A DNA stretch of 64,000 nucleotides from Myxosarcina sp. GI1 (lineage in GTDB: Bacteria; Cyanobacteriota; Cyanobacteriia; Cyanobacteriales; Xenococcaceae), in contig NZ_JRFE01000058.1 in the NCBI RefSeq assembly GCF_000756305.1, forward strand, positions 54,457 through 118,456, given 5' to 3'. The position numbers and the translations under genes were made by a program. Below are positions 44,812 to 52,859 of the stretch, in pieces. Under the pieces are notes generated by a model. The model saw only the letters and a program-made list of their open reading frames with translations. It ran no database searches and was not told the origin of the DNA. Positions within the stretch are counted from its first letter, which is position 1. Each line of letters starts with the position of its first letter.

Positions 44812-46119
44812 ATGAAAAACGAATATAAATCGGGAAGCCTTTCTTTGCTCGGTGCTATAGCTATGGGAACTGGAGTTATGATTGGCGCGGGCATCTTTGC
44901 TCTGACTGGACAGGTAGCAGAACTAGCAGGAGCTTTGTTTCCCTTTGCTTTTTTAGCTGCTGCAATTATTAGCGGGTTTAGTGCCTACTCGTATATCAAA
45001 ATGTCCAACGCCTATCCATCGGCAGGGGGCATTGCTATGTATCTAAAAAAAGCTTATGGTCGTAGCACTATGACTGGAGTTTGCGCTTTGTTGATGGCTT
45101 TTTCCATGATTATCAATGAGAGTCTGGTAGGGCGCACTTTTGGTACTTATACGCTACAGCTTTTTAACGTTGGAGAAAATAGCTATTGGGTGCCAATCTT
45201 AGCAGTAGGTCTGATTGCAGTAGCCTTTTTGATTAACATTTCAGGCAACAAAATAATTGGCTCACTTTCTCAAGTTACTGCATTTTTAAAGATTGGCGGA
45301 ATTATTGTTTTTGCTGCCGTAACTTTGTGGGCTGCTGGATTCTCGTTCAAACCCGATTTCGGGGCTGGTTCTAGTGAAGTAATTCCAGGTAGTGGTTTTA
45401 TGGCAGGTGTCGCGATCGCTATTTTGGCTTATAAGGGATTTACAACTATTACTAATAGTGGCGGTGAGGTAAAAAACCCCGAAAAAAATGTAGGACGAGC
45501 TATCATTGCTTCATTAGCAATTTGTGTCGTAGTCTACCTGCTGGTGGCTTTCGCCGTAGCTTCTAGTCTGCCTTTGGCTCAGATTGTTGAAGCCAAAAAC
45601 TTCGCCTTGGCAGAGGCAGCAAAGCCCGCATTAGGTCAGTATGGTGTCTGGTTTACAGTAGCAATTGCTATAATTGCCACCGCTTCAGGAATTATTGCTA
45701 GTGTCTTTGCCGTGTCGCGAATGTTGGCAATGTTAAGCGAGATGGAAATTATTCCCCATCGCCATTTTGGAATGCCAGGAGATATTCAAAAGCATACTTT
45801 AGTTTACACCGTTGTTCTGGCAGCAGCTTTAGCTGCGTTTTTCGATCTTACGCGAATCGCCTCTTTAGGAGCTATTTTCTATTTATTGGTCGATATAGCT
45901 ATACATTGGGGCGTTTTTCGCAATCAAAAAAACGATATCAATGTCAATGGCGCGATCGTTATGACCGCTCTGGTTCTCGATATTATTGTTCTTGGTGCAA
46001 TGACGATTTTGAAAGGAAGTTCCGATCCCATGCTGCTGGTAATTGCAGCTATAGGTTTGCTACTGACATTTCTGGGCGAGCGATTTTTCCTCAAAAATCA
46101 CCAGATGGCTCGGGAATAG
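44812..46119 (+). CDS. APC-family amino-acid permease
   Basis: 435 residues from ATG 44812 (TTG 44803 is in frame). Twelve membrane segments; the start SLSLLGAIAMGTGVMIGAGIFALTG carries the GxG(I)GAGIF substrate-binding signature of the APC superfamily, followed by AYSYIKMSNAYPSAGGIAMYL. Segment 6 region AILAYKGFTTITNSGGEVKNPEKNVGRAI is also typical. It imports an amino acid or amine; in a metal island this could be cysteine, histidine or glutamate, but the sequence does not say. Confidence 0.85.
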   Translation: MKNEYKSGSLSLLGAIAMGTGVMIGAGIFALTGQVAELAGALFPFAFLAAAIISGFSAYSYIKMSNAYPSAGGIAMYLKKAYGRSTMTGVCALLMAFSMIINESLVGRTFGTYTLQLFNVGENSYWVPILAVGLIAVAFLINISGNKIIGSLSQVTAFLKIGGIIVFAAVTLWAAGFSFKPDFGAGSSEVIPGSGFMAGVAIAILAYKGFTTITNSGGEVKNPEKNVGRAIIASLAICVVVYLLVAFAVASSLPLAQIVEAKNFALAEAAKPALGQYGVWFTVAIAIIATASGIIASVFAVSRMLAMLSEMEIIPHRHFGMPGDIQKHTLVYTVVLAAALAAFFDLTRIASLGAIFYLLVDIAIHWGVFRNQKNDINVNGAIVMTALVLDIIVLGAMTILKGSSDPMLLVIAAIGLLLTFLGERFFLKNHQMARE

Positions 46120-46284
46120 TTGATATTGTATGTTGATTATATAATCAGCATTTAGCCAAAATATAATCTCCTTTTTCAAAAATAGATTGCTGGCATTTAT
46201 TCTGCGTTGTCAGGTTGATGTTACCTACAGTCAGCATGGGTTAGCTCAATCAATTTTATTTTCTTTCAACAACCAACTCAAGAG

Positions 46285-46302
46285 ATTTCATACTGATTTA
46301 AT
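46285..46302 (+). promoter_or_regulatory. Tandem 11-bp direct repeat, weak copy E
   Basis: ATTTCAT-ACTG-ATTTAAT: the first half-site is perfect, the second differs at one base, period 11 bp. It lies 52 bp before the adaptor gene of RND system 2. Confidence 0.45.
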
Positions 46303-46353
46303 AGTCTTATGTCATCTTATTTAAAGATACGACTTTAGCTGAAAACTTTGCCC

Positions 46354-48156
46354 ATGACCGCAAATACTACAAAGAATCAAGGGTCAACATCTGATGACAA
46401 TGAGAACTTACCAGAAGATTCTCTAAAATCAGATCGCGCAACCGAAGAAGTTACGCACCCTTCAACTGTCGAACCAGAACCAATAACAGAAACTGCTCCT
46501 CAACAGGAATCAACCTCCAGTTTTAAATGGGGAAAAACCCTTTTGGGACTGGGCGTTTTTGCCCTGCTGACAGGAAACATCCTGGTATTAACTAACCATC
46601 TCAAACCTTCTAGTTCGATGGCAGGGATGGAAGGAATGGATCATGGGGATATGGATCATGGCAGTATGTCTCACGATGAGATGATGGCGGTGGATGGTTC
46701 ATTTAACCCCAATCCCGTGCGGGTAGAAACCGTCAAACCCCAAGTGTTAGAAGCCAGCGTGAGCTATACGGGGACGATTAAACCCTATGAAGAAATTATG
46801 GTTTATCCTCGCGTGGCAGGACAACTAACCAACTACTCAGTTTATCCAGGCGATCGCGTTACCGCAGGACAGCCTATCGCTACTCTGGATGCTTCGGAGT
46901 TGACTACGGGGGTCGCCGAAGCAGTAGCAGAGGTCAGCACGATGGAAACCGATCTAGAGATGAGCAAAATTGAGGTAGATGAACAGCGAAGCGCGATCGC
47001 TCAGATTGAAGCCGATCTCGACTATCTCAACCTAAAAAAAGACCGCTTTGCCCGACTGGTTAAGGATGGAGTGATTTCCCAAGATGAGTTTGATGTAGTC
47101 GATAGCGAAGTCAGAAGCAAAGAAGCTAACCTCAAGCAAGCACGGGTGAAACTGGCGCGGATGGAAGCGATGGTGACAAATAACCGTGCCAAGATTAACC
47201 AAGCCAAAGCTAAAGTCGATACTGCCAAGGTGATGCAGGGTTACACCACCATTAATTCTCCTATTTCGGGCATCGTCCAAGAACGAAACGTCGATCCTGG
47301 GGTGGTGGTTCAACCCAGTATGGGCATCGTTAAAATTGGCAACTACGATCGGGTTCGCTTACAGGCTAATGTTGCTCAAAGTGATGCGGTAAATATTAAT
47401 CCAGGGGCGACAGTAGTTGCTACTGTTCCTGGTAGTAACATTGCGCCAATCAAAGGAAAAATTACCAGCATCTTTCCCCAAGCCAACAGTCAAACTCGCA
47501 CGGTAACGGTAGAAGCAGTTATTGATAATCCCGATGGACAATTGCTTTCTGGTAAGTTTCTCGAAATGAAGATTGTCACCGCCCGTAAACCCAATGCTAT
47601 TACTGTTCCTCAAGCTGCGGTAGTGGAATTTCAAGACCAACCCTCAGTTTGGGTAGTGGAAGGAGATACGGTAACAGCCCAACCCGTAACCTTGGGAATG
47701 TCAACGGGAGACAGGGTAGAAGTGATTGATGGTTTGGAGTCGGGACAAGCAGTAGTAACTTCGGGTCAAAATCGCTTAGTAGAAAATGCCCCCGTAGCGG
47801 TAATTAATCAGTCCGAACAACCCATTACATCTAACAAAGCTGCTACTCAAGATATTCAAATCCAGCTAGTCAGTCCCGACAATAACGAGGTAGCAATGGG
47901 TGATGCCCAACTGGTAATCGAAGTCAAAGATGCTCAAGGTCAACCATTAGATATCAAAGACCTAGAGATGAGTGCATCAATGCCCATGAAAAACATGGCA
48001 CCGATGTCTGCACCAGTTGAGGTTCAATCAGACGGCAAGCCAGGTATGTTCAAAGCTGATACCTATCTCAGCATGAAAGGAGACTGGACAATTACCGCTC
48101 AAGTCAAAGACCCGAAAAATAAAGGTAAGCAAGAGTTTGCCATCAAAGTCAAGTAA
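46354..48156 (+). CDS. RND adaptor fused to a C-terminal FixH/YtkA-like domain, system 2
   Basis: 600 residues from ATG 46354 (TTG 46348 possible). A Ser/Glu-rich N-terminus is followed by one membrane segment (LLGLGVFALLTGNILVLTN), a Met/His/Asp-rich stretch (GMEGMDHGDMDHGSMSHDEMM), lipoyl and coiled-coil parts (ETVKPQVLEASVSYTGTIKP...), the second lipoyl half with NSPISGIVQERNVDPG, and the barrel. From about residue 500 a further domain (IQLVSPDNNEVAMGDAQLVIEV ... KMKG-like GDWTITAQVKDPKN) resembles FixH/YtkA. The Met/His stretch suits copper. Confidence 0.88.
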   Translation: MTANTTKNQGSTSDDNENLPEDSLKSDRATEEVTHPSTVEPEPITETAPQQESTSSFKWGKTLLGLGVFALLTGNILVLTNHLKPSSSMAGMEGMDHGDMDHGSMSHDEMMAVDGSFNPNPVRVETVKPQVLEASVSYTGTIKPYEEIMVYPRVAGQLTNYSVYPGDRVTAGQPIATLDASELTTGVAEAVAEVSTMETDLEMSKIEVDEQRSAIAQIEADLDYLNLKKDRFARLVKDGVISQDEFDVVDSEVRSKEANLKQARVKLARMEAMVTNNRAKINQAKAKVDTAKVMQGYTTINSPISGIVQERNVDPGVVVQPSMGIVKIGNYDRVRLQANVAQSDAVNINPGATVVATVPGSNIAPIKGKITSIFPQANSQTRTVTVEAVIDNPDGQLLSGKFLEMKIVTARKPNAITVPQAAVVEFQDQPSVWVVEGDTVTAQPVTLGMSTGDRVEVIDGLESGQAVVTSGQNRLVENAPVAVINQSEQPITSNKAATQDIQIQLVSPDNNEVAMGDAQLVIEVKDAQGQPLDIKDLEMSASMPMKNMAPMSAPVEVQSDGKPGMFKADTYLSMKGDWTITAQVKDPKNKGKQEFAIKVK

Positions 48157-48198
48157 CGACTCCAAGCTGTCAAAGTTTTTCCCTCAGTCCATAAAAAC

Positions 48199-48220
48199 AA
48201 CTATCCCAGCAGGGACAGTT
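48199..48220 (+). terminator. Intergenic hairpin, possible partial terminator
   Basis: AACTATCCC-AGCA-GGGACAGTT forms an 8-pair stem with one mismatch and is followed by TTTT. It lies between the adaptor and the FixH-like lipoprotein genes and may reduce read-through or protect mRNA ends. Confidence 0.5.
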
Positions 48221-48260
48221 TTCCCATACAAATTTTTATCTATTAACGAGAATACCAACC

Positions 48261-48695
48261 ATGAAAAAACTAATCTTGATTCTACTTCCTCTAAGTCTTT
48301 TGGCGATCGCCTGTAGTCCTGCCCAAAGCGATACAAACGTTACTTCTACTGCTCCAACTGAAAAGGCGCAAAATAAACAGTCAAGTACCGCTACCGTGAA
48401 TTTGGTCAGTCCCGAACCCCAAACAGAAATTCCAATGGGTGAAGCAGAAATGGTTTTGGAAGTAGTAGATAGCAACGGTAATCCCGTAAAAGTAGAAAAT
48501 CTAGATGTCACCTCGACTATGCCAATGGACGGTATGGAAGACATGATCGGTAAAGTAGAAGTTAGCCCCGCAGACGAACCAGGACGTTTTAAAGCGACTA
48601 CTTATTTTGGAATGCAGGGTACTTGGAATGTAGTTGCCAGCGTTAAAGACCCTCAATATCAAGCGAACCAAGAGTTTTCTTTTGAAGTTAAGTAG
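48261..48695 (+). CDS. FixH/YtkA-like domain lipoprotein
   Basis: 144 residues with a lipoprotein signal (KLILILLPLSLLAIAC, lipobox AIAC) and a single beta-sandwich like the C-terminal domain of the preceding adaptor: NLVSPEPQTEIPMGEAEMVLEV versus QLVSPDNNEVAMGDAQLVIEV, MPMDGMEDM versus MPMKNMAPM, and GTWNVVASVKDP versus GDWTITAQVKDP. The shared MPM-xx-M motif is a good Cu(I) ligand set. Likely a periplasmic metal carrier for the pump. Confidence 0.82.
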   Translation: MKKLILILLPLSLLAIACSPAQSDTNVTSTAPTEKAQNKQSSTATVNLVSPEPQTEIPMGEAEMVLEVVDSNGNPVKVENLDVTSTMPMDGMEDMIGKVEVSPADEPGRFKATTYFGMQGTWNVVASVKDPQYQANQEFSFEVK

Positions 48696-48747
48696 TTTAA
48701 TTCACCTAACTAGCATAATTATTTAATCCTTCCGAAGCCTCCACCTC

Positions 48748-51700
48748 ATGAAAACCTTTTTCACCCGTTGGTCAATCCGTAATCCTGTAATTACCGTCGC
48801 CCTTTACATTGGGGTGCTGATCCTTTCTGTTCTGACCTTAATTATCATTCCCGTGCGGATGATGCCCTACGTCCAGAGTCCTCTGATAGCAGTGATAACC
48901 AGGACTCCTGGTTCGTCCCCAATGGAGATAGAAACCTATATCAGCAAACCCATCGAACAGCGCATGACAGTTCTGGATGGGGTGCGTTTTGTGCGTTCTA
49001 GTTCGCAGCAGGATTTATCTCTGGTAACGGTGCAGTTTGCCTGGGGTGGAGACGTAGATAAAGCGGTTCGTGATGTCCAAAGCGTAATGAAATCAGCAGA
49101 GGGAGATTTACCCCTTGATGGCATTAATACCCGTTCTTATTGGGTGTTGCCGATCGATCCTCTTAATCGTCCCGTGCTTACTTTGGCACTCAAGGCTGAA
49201 GGTTGGGATCGGGTGAAGCTGCGGGAGTTTGCCGATAATACCTTAGTCGATCGCCTGACTAACGTGCAGGATGTTCAATCGGTTTTTATTACAGGTGGTT
49301 ATCGGCGACAGCTACAGGTAATAGTCGATCGCCAGAAGCTAGCAGCCTACGGACTTTCAATTCTTCAGGTTAGAGATGCGATCGATAACAATAATGTCAG
49401 TAAGGGTGCGGGAGTTTTAACCCAAGGGGACGAAGAAATCTTAGTACGTGCCGACGATCGCGCTCTTAATGCTCAGGTAGTCAGGAATTACCCAATCTTG
49501 GAAAGGGAGGGGCAGATTGTTTATGTTCGAGATGTGGCTCAAGTAAAAGATACTTATGAAGAGCGTCGCAGTGCCTATCGTTATAATGGCGAATCGGCAT
49601 TAGCAGTTAACGTCATTCAAAAACCCGACTCTAGTTCCCCGCAGGTAATTGCCAGAGTGAGAAAGGAATTAGAAAAAATTGAATCTCAGTATCCAGGATT
49701 AGAGTTTGAAGAGGCTTACGACAACTCCTTCTTAGTGGAGTTAATCAAAGATAGCACTACGGGAGAATTATTAATTAGTGTGGCACTAGCAGGGTTAGTA
49801 ATTCTGCTGTTTTTAGAAGATTTTCGGGCAACGGCGATCGTCATGATTTCCATTCCCACTACTCTGGCTCTTTCCATGCTGCCATTTATTCCTTTCTCAA
49901 TGTCCCTCAACTCTTCTACTTTAGTAGGAATGATGATGGCAATTGGAAAACTGGTAGATGATTCAATTATTGTCATTGACTCGATCGATCGCAAGCTTAA
50001 AGAAGGGAAAACACCCCGACAGGCAGCTATTCAAGGTACAGGGGAAGTATTTCTCGCCAGTGCTGCTGCAAGCTGCGTGATGATTGCAGCTTTAATCCCT
50101 ACCATCCTTTCAGGGGGTTTGACGGGGTTGATGTTTGCAGGGCTAATCTTACCAATGGTGTTTGCTTTTATCGCTTCGTTAGTAGTTTCTATTACCCTGA
50201 TTCCTCTACTAGCAGCTTTTTTCCTCAAGCCTATTGGAGAAACAAAAGGCAATCGTAAAACCTGGCTACAGTGGTTGCTATCTCCCTTCCGTTTGGGTTT
50301 TCAGGCATTAGAAAAAGGTTACGGTTGGCTATTAAATATCTGTTTGAACAATCGGGAAATTACTCTGGCGATCGCTGCTGCCACTATTGTTCTTGCTTTT
50401 GCTCTCTATCCTTTAGTTTCCCAAGAAATGATGCCTCTAGGCGATTCGGGGCAGTTTGTTGCCACTATCGAATTAGAAGCAGGAGCATCTTTCGAGCGTA
50501 CAGATCGGGTAGCGCAGCAGTTTGAATCGATACTGTTAGAACAGCCCGAAATTGAAAAAGTATCTTCTAACGTTGGTTTCGAGATTACCCGCAACAGTAC
50601 CTACTTTAGTGGTTACAGTATGGGTAGCGTTAATACAGCTTCCTCAGTTGTCACCCTCAAGGATTTAAATGAACGCGATCGCGATATCTGGCAGATTATG
50701 GATGGAGTGGAAGAACAAGCCCGTCGCACTATCCCTGGTTTACGGCGCATTGCTATCAAAGAGATGGGTGTGGACGTAATGGCAACTTCGGCTGCACCGA
50801 TTCAGATTGCGGTTTATGGGGAAGATTTAGATGTACTTTATCCCCTAGCAGATAAGGTACTAGAGATTGCCAAGGACACTCCAGGGTTAGTCATGGCGCA
50901 TACCAGTTCTTCTCTATCTCAACCCGAATATCGTTTGCAGATAGATCGCCGTCGCGCTCAAGAATTAGGCTTAAACATCGAAGAAGTAGCCGAACAAGCT
51001 CGTTACGCTCTCAATGGTGGATTTACTCGTCGATACTATAACCGACCTAATCTCAGACAGAATGATATCTTAGTTCGCTATCCCGAAAGCGATCGGGCAT
51101 ACGGTCAGAATCTGGCTGCTACCTACATTACTACCCCTAGCGGACAGCAAGTACCTTTAAGTACCGTTGCCACTTTAAAACGGGAATATGGGGCAACTTT
51201 GATCGAACACGTCAACGGCAAGCGAGTAGTTTACGTCAATGGTTACTATCGTAAATCCAGTCCTGCTTCGATGGATTTATCAATGGCGATCGCCATGCGT
51301 GCGGGAGAAGAGTTAGATTTCCCTCCTGGCTACGGTTTAGACTCTATGGGGGATATGACCGATATGATGATTGAATTCGATCGCCTGCTTAAAGGTTTGA
51401 TAGTTTCTATTATCTTGATTTACTTAATTCTAGTAATTCAATTCGGTTCGTTTATTCAACCTCTAGTCATGATGCTTTCAATTCCCCTACAGTTAATTGG
51501 AGTATTTGGTGCATTATTACTAGCTCAACAAACCCTTTCTTCCGTATCCATTCTAGGAATTATTATTCTCTCTGGTATTTCCGTCTCTGCTGCCATTCTG
51601 CTACTAGAATTAATCCTTACCAAGCGAGAAGAAGGAGTACCCAGAGCCGAAGCTATCCGCCAAGCTGCACCAGTGCGACTCAAAGCAATTTTTATGACCA

Positions 51701-51924
51701 CCTTAACTACCATGATTGTGATTGTGCGACTGGCTTTTTATCCCGAAACTGGCATGGATGCCTATTCTCCCATCGCCACAGTGGTTTTAGGCGGACTAAC
51801 TGTTTCTACCCTACTGACTCTAATTGTCGTTCCTATCGTTTACACTTTTGTAGATGACATTACCCAAGGATTGGGTAAGTTAAAGAGAAGACCTTCTCGT
51901 AGCAAACAACTTCCACAAGGATAA
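48748..51924 (+). CDS. RND efflux pump, system 2
   Basis: 1058 residues, 12 membrane segments, two periplasmic loops. The N-terminus RWSIRNPVITVALYIGVLIL, then MMPYVQSPLIAVITRTPGSSPMEIETYISKPIEQ; segment 4 has MGKLVDDSIIVIDSIDRKL. A stretch of KEMGVDVMATSAAPIQIAVYGEDL and a segment of AYGQNLAATYIT are in the second loop. It differs clearly from pump 1 and belongs to a less studied RND branch paired with FixH-bearing adaptors. No TolC-type gene is beside it, so it may share the outer-membrane channel of system 1. Confidence 0.9.
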   Translation: MKTFFTRWSIRNPVITVALYIGVLILSVLTLIIIPVRMMPYVQSPLIAVITRTPGSSPMEIETYISKPIEQRMTVLDGVRFVRSSSQQDLSLVTVQFAWGGDVDKAVRDVQSVMKSAEGDLPLDGINTRSYWVLPIDPLNRPVLTLALKAEGWDRVKLREFADNTLVDRLTNVQDVQSVFITGGYRRQLQVIVDRQKLAAYGLSILQVRDAIDNNNVSKGAGVLTQGDEEILVRADDRALNAQVVRNYPILEREGQIVYVRDVAQVKDTYEERRSAYRYNGESALAVNVIQKPDSSSPQVIARVRKELEKIESQYPGLEFEEAYDNSFLVELIKDSTTGELLISVALAGLVILLFLEDFRATAIVMISIPTTLALSMLPFIPFSMSLNSSTLVGMMMAIGKLVDDSIIVIDSIDRKLKEGKTPRQAAIQGTGEVFLASAAASCVMIAALIPTILSGGLTGLMFAGLILPMVFAFIASLVVSITLIPLLAAFFLKPIGETKGNRKTWLQWLLSPFRLGFQALEKGYGWLLNICLNNREITLAIAAATIVLAFALYPLVSQEMMPLGDSGQFVATIELEAGASFERTDRVAQQFESILLEQPEIEKVSSNVGFEITRNSTYFSGYSMGSVNTASSVVTLKDLNERDRDIWQIMDGVEEQARRTIPGLRRIAIKEMGVDVMATSAAPIQIAVYGEDLDVLYPLADKVLEIAKDTPGLVMAHTSSSLSQPEYRLQIDRRRAQELGLNIEEVAEQARYALNGGFTRRYYNRPNLRQNDILVRYPESDRAYGQNLAATYITTPSGQQVPLSTVATLKREYGATLIEHVNGKRVVYVNGYYRKSSPASMDLSMAIAMRAGEELDFPPGYGLDSMGDMTDMMIEFDRLLKGLIVSIILIYLILVIQFGSFIQPLVMMLSIPLQLIGVFGALLLAQQTLSSVSILGIIILSGISVSAAILLLELILTKREEGVPRAEAIRQAAPVRLKAIFMTTLTTMIVIVRLAFYPETGMDAYSPIATVVLGGLTVSTLLTLIVVPIVYTFVDDITQGLGKLKRRPSRSKQLPQG

Positions 51925-51926
51925 TC

Positions 51927-51958
51927 TTGACTCTCTATCTAACTAGAGAGTTTAAAAT
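51927..51958 (+). promoter_or_regulatory. MerR-family promoter/operator, site 3
   Basis: TTGACT (51927-51932), 20-bp spacer with dyad ACTCTCTA-N6-TAGAGAGT, TAAAAT (51953-51958). It begins 3 bp after the stop of the RND pump and drives the DUF411 gene at 51999. Same type as 4671 and 20201. Confidence 0.88.
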
Positions 51959-51998
51959 ATAAATACCTAAAATAAATTACTATAAATCGAAATTAATA

Positions 51999-52562
51999 AT
52001 GTCCAAACTATTATCGACAATAACTATTACTTCAGTAGCAGTTGCCAGCGTAATTGGTGGCGGAATTTACTTAACCTCCACTCAAGGAGTTAGGGATAAC
52101 TCGGCAGTTGCCAACGATGCTCATACCGCAACTCTAGCCAGCGTTTGGGATAGAGAAACCGAACCCAACTATACAGGCACAAAAGATCTTAACGTCTATC
52201 GCTCTCCTACCTGTGGTTGTTGTGGGGTATGGCTCGAACACGCTCAAAAGCATGGCTTTAAGGTAGAAGATATCAAAACCGAAGACATGGAAGCGTTGAA
52301 GCAGAAATATAACGTACCGCCCGAACTTTCATCCTGTCATACAACTATTGTCGATGGCTACGTCATGGAAGGACATATACCCGTCGATGACATCAAACGC
52401 TTCATGACCGAAAAACCAGAAGGATTTATTGGTTTAGCCGTACCAGGAATGCCTTTGGGTTCTCCAGGAATGGAAGCAAGAGATATAAAACAACCATTTC
52501 AGGTTTTGGCATTTAACCAATCGGGAGAAGTAGAGGTATTCAACGAATACGAATCTTATTAA
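51999..52562 (+). CDS. DUF411 periplasmic metal-binding protein
   Basis: 187 residues: N-terminal signal/anchor (ITITSVAVASVIGGGIYLTS), then the DUF411 core with LNVYRSPTCGCCGVWLEHAQKHGF (CGCC site, about 69-72), PPELSSCHTTIVDGYVMEGHIPVDDI (Cys-His), and VPGMPLGSPGM. These Cys, His and Met residues are the conserved set of the family and bind copper in characterised members. It has its own MerR-type promoter, so it is switched on with the chaperone/CopA operon rather than with the RND pump. Confidence 0.88.
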   Translation: MSKLLSTITITSVAVASVIGGGIYLTSTQGVRDNSAVANDAHTATLASVWDRETEPNYTGTKDLNVYRSPTCGCCGVWLEHAQKHGFKVEDIKTEDMEALKQKYNVPPELSSCHTTIVDGYVMEGHIPVDDIKRFMTEKPEGFIGLAVPGMPLGSPGMEARDIKQPFQVLAFNQSGEVEVFNEYESY

Positions 52563-52680
52563 TCGTTGAATGTAGATCGGCTTAGTTGAGAAGTTTTTGG
52601 TTCGTCCTAAAGGATACCGCTACGCATATAGCTTTTAGCCATTAGCTTCTTGCTCTGTCCTATACGAGTCGCGAAACCTC

Positions 52681-52786
52681 AGACGGGGCTAATGCCCCAT
52701 CGTCTCGATTGCCTTCGGCAATCCGACTCTGCGAAGCAGAGGCGAATCGCTCCAGCGATTGCAAGACTGGCAACGCTCTCGCGTTG
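52681..52786. repeat. Array of five short palindromes
   Basis: In 106 bases: AGACG/CGTCT with inner GGGGC/GCCCC (52681-52705), GATTGCC/GGCAATC (52707-52723), CTCTGC/GCAGAG (52727-52741), AATCGCT/AGCGATT (52745-52760) and CAACGC/GCGTTG (52771-52786). All have short loops. Similar pieces are seen near 32130-32200 and 60592-60620. They look like a cyanobacterial dispersed palindromic repeat. No gene lies in 52563-52859. Confidence 0.75.
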
Positions 52787-52859
52787 CGTGGCGGTGCGCT
52801 TTTAGCTTTTAGCTTTGAACAACTATATAACTCTCAGAATTTAGCTTAGTAAATAAATT

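Noticed and set aside
52681-52786. tRNA or tmRNA-like cloverleaf
   Set aside because: The stems are independent palindromes; no acceptor stem, T-loop or anticodon arm fits.
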